A stretch of DNA of 53,735 nucleotides, from the NCBI GenBank assembly GCA_016928075.1, contig JAFGLJ010000052.1:1-53735 (forward strand), in the 5' to 3' direction. This DNA comes from Bacteroidales bacterium (GTDB lineage Bacteria; Bacteroidota; Bacteroidia; Bacteroidales; VadinHA17). The translations under genes and the position numbers were made by a program. Under the pieces are notes generated by a model. It was not told the DNA's origin and searched no databases. It saw nothing but the letters and a program-made list of their open reading frames with translations. This document shows, one piece after another, positions 52,521 through 53,735 of the stretch (positions are counted from its first letter, which is position 1; every line of letters begins with the position of its first letter).

Positions 52521-53450
52521 ATGAAAGACGTATTTAACAAAGAATTGATTTTGGATCTATGGGAAAAAATCCAGGACTGGGTTGTGCAGGATTTGCCCCT
52601 TATTTTAATTTTAACAATAGCTCTTATTGTCCTTCTCAGGGTAATCAGGTTTGCAATTAAACGCCTGAAAAAATCAATTATTAAACATTCAGCAAAGATT
52701 GAAAAGGTGGATATAGAAGAGTCAGAAAAAAGAATAAACACTCTCACCGGTATAGTATGGGGATTGCTACGAATAATCCTGTGGACTATCTATATTATGT
52801 TAATCCTTCAACAGTTCGGGGTGAATATTGCTCCTATCCTGGCAAGTGCAGGTATTCTCGGCCTGGCGGTAGGTTTCGGTGCCCAGGAACTGGTGAGGGA
52901 TTTTATTTCGGGCTTCTTTATTCTTCTCGAAGATCAGGTTCGCACAGGCGATGTGGCCATTATCGACGGGACAAGCGGACTGGTTGAGAAAATAGAACTC
53001 AGGACGATTACCCTTCGTGACTTCTCCGGTACAGTGCATATTTTCCAGAATGGTAAGATTGGTAACCTGTCGAATATGACAAAAGAATGGTCGGCCATGT
53101 TATTTGATATAGGAGTGGCGTATAAGGAAAACACACAGCAGGTGATGGATCTTATGAAGCAGGTGGGATATGAACTTCAGAATGATCCTGAATTTAAGGA
53201 TGATATAATTGAACCCATTGAGGTTTTTGGTCTTGACGAGTTTGGTGACAGTGCACTTATTATAAAAGCGCGTATTAAAACAAAGCCAATACAGCAATGG
53301 TCTGTAGGAAGGGAGTATCGTAAAAGACTAAAAGAAGTCTTTGATAAACATAACATTGAAATACCGTTCCCTCATACTACGCTGTACTGGGGCGAGGAAA
53401 TATCACCGCTGAAAATTGATCTGGAGAAAACTGCTATTAAGTCTCAATAA
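52521..53450 (+). CDS. Small-conductance mechanosensitive channel (MscS family)
   Basis: A 309-residue MscS homologue with three membrane segments: LPLILILTIALIVLLRVIRF, GLLRIILWTIYIMLIL and the pore helix ILASAGILGLAVGFGAQELV. The hallmark Ala/Gly-rich pore helix is followed by RDFISGFFILLEDQVRTGD and then the beta domain (TSGLVEKIELRTITLRDFSG in part) and the C-terminal mixed domain ending IEIPFPHTTLYWGEE. It opens under membrane tension to release osmolytes. The length is normal. It lies alone between inverted TTAACGATTTA repeats. Confidence 0.93.
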   Translation: MKDVFNKELILDLWEKIQDWVVQDLPLILILTIALIVLLRVIRFAIKRLKKSIIKHSAKIEKVDIEESEKRINTLTGIVWGLLRIILWTIYIMLILQQFGVNIAPILASAGILGLAVGFGAQELVRDFISGFFILLEDQVRTGDVAIIDGTSGLVEKIELRTITLRDFSGTVHIFQNGKIGNLSNMTKEWSAMLFDIGVAYKENTQQVMDLMKQVGYELQNDPEFKDDIIEPIEVFGLDEFGDSALIIKARIKTKPIQQWSVGREYRKRLKEVFDKHNIEIPFPHTTLYWGEEISPLKIDLEKTAIKSQ

Positions 53451-53530
53451 TTAGCGCTTGTGAGGCAAAAACTTTTTTCCTAATTTCGAAACGCACTTTG
53501 ATTGAAGAATATCGAATATTGAGTACCGAT

Positions 53531-53561
53531 TTTTCTTAAATCTTAAATCGTTAATCTTCAA
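53531..53561. repeat. Right, inverted copy of the TTAACGATTTA repeat
   Basis: Reads as TTAAATCGTTAA on the plus strand, the reverse complement of the core at 52265-52301. It starts about 80 bp after the mscS stop. Confidence 0.6.
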
Positions 53562-53735
53562 CCGAGAATTGCGAGCCCCGAGTCCTCGGGGACGAGTGAT
53601 TCGAGCTCGCCGTAAGGCAATCTTCAATCAAGGAGCCCGGATGGCAGAACCGAGCGATCAGAACCGAACGAAGTGAGTTCATGAGCTTTGTGAATAAATT
53701 ATCCGGGGGATAATTTCCGCGAGGGGCCAGACTGC
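53562..53735. repeat. Palindrome-rich intergenic segment at the window end
   Basis: No gene is seen. The stretch holds several short hairpins: CCCCGAG/CTCGGGG (53576-53591), a GAAC...GAAGTGAGTTC partial palindrome (about 53661-53680) and ATTATCC/GGATAAT (about 53698-53714). The base composition is richer in G+C than its neighbours. It is cut by the window edge, so it could be part of a longer repeat. Confidence 0.45.

Noticed and set aside
53635..53714. Complete tRNA-Leu gene
   Set aside because: Only the first ~20 bases look tRNA-like; no anticodon arm, T arm (GGTTCRA) or matching acceptor 3' strand can be drawn.

Overview
The window is chromosomal DNA of a member of the Bacteroidota, most likely a Bacteroidales/Marinilabiliales-type environmental lineage. 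The evidence is: ribosomal and housekeeping proteins of Bacteroidota type (rplM-rpsI-rpsB-tsf, pyrH-frr); the phylum's TTTG-N19-TAnnTTTG promoter, perfect in front of the tRNA-Ala; an ECF sigma/FecR pair beside STN/carboxypeptidase-regulatory-like proteins; a TonB protein with the 'MEIKK' leader; a DUF2723 membrane glycosyltransferase; and two secreted proteins with C-terminal sorting-type domains. No rRNA, plasmid, phage or CRISPR module is visible. The sequence is moderately AT-rich and densely coding, with many ATGA or few-base overlaps.

Layout. 1-600: a small DUF559 (PD-(D/E)XK-type) endonuclease gene lies between two oppositely oriented arrays of a 31-bp C/G-tract repeat; the right array runs into and supplies the 3' end of folK. 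1173-6001: operon sppA-lpxK-purine nucleoside phosphorylase-MFS. 5995-8619: large secreted lamin-tail-domain protein. 8712-13000: asd, hflX, a lipoprotein and a TonB protein. 13145-14232: tRNA-Ala(GGC) with its promoter, an elaborate fold-back element directly behind it, and a GH3 beta-glucosidase pseudogene. 14270-17966: minus-strand sugar operon (sugar-porter MFS, cellobiose/mannobiose-2-epimerase-like enzyme, UroD/MtaA-like protein). 18220-26414: a small sorting-domain protein, an S9 peptidase, an ABCG-like transporter with a TerB-like N-terminus, a lipoprotein and a small secreted protein. 26407-33102: minus-strand DUF6427-like membrane protein, purD, polysaccharide deacetylase, DUF2723 glycosyltransferase and a 3-methyladenine DNA glycosylase. 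33317-36087: rplM-rpsI-rpsB-tsf with terminator. 36295-39513: minus-strand polyamine operon (arginine-decarboxylase-like, agmatinase, deoxyhypusine-synthase-like). 39734-41077: pyrH-frr. 41306-45688: two paralogous carboxypeptidase-regulatory-like proteins bracketing an ECF sigma factor and its FecR anti-sigma factor. 45672-53450: OmpA-like lipoprotein, dxs, DPP-IV-type peptidase, an alpha/alpha-toroid protein and an MscS channel.

The most distinctive signals are: (i) the DUF559 gene bracketed by inverted repeat arrays, which looks like a repeat-plus-endonuclease cassette; (ii) the ECF/FecR locus whose STN-domain partner has no TonB-dependent receptor barrel but shares a C-terminal domain with the gene upstream of the sigma factor; (iii) a deoxyhypusine-synthase homologue in an arginine-to-putrescine operon, where homospermidine-type chemistry is more likely than hypusination; (iv) the multi-branched fold-back behind tRNA-Ala; and (v) repeated cases where intergenic repeat families provide the last codons and stop codon of neighbouring genes (folK, dxs, DPP-IV). 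All functions are read from sequence motifs and context only; no search was run.
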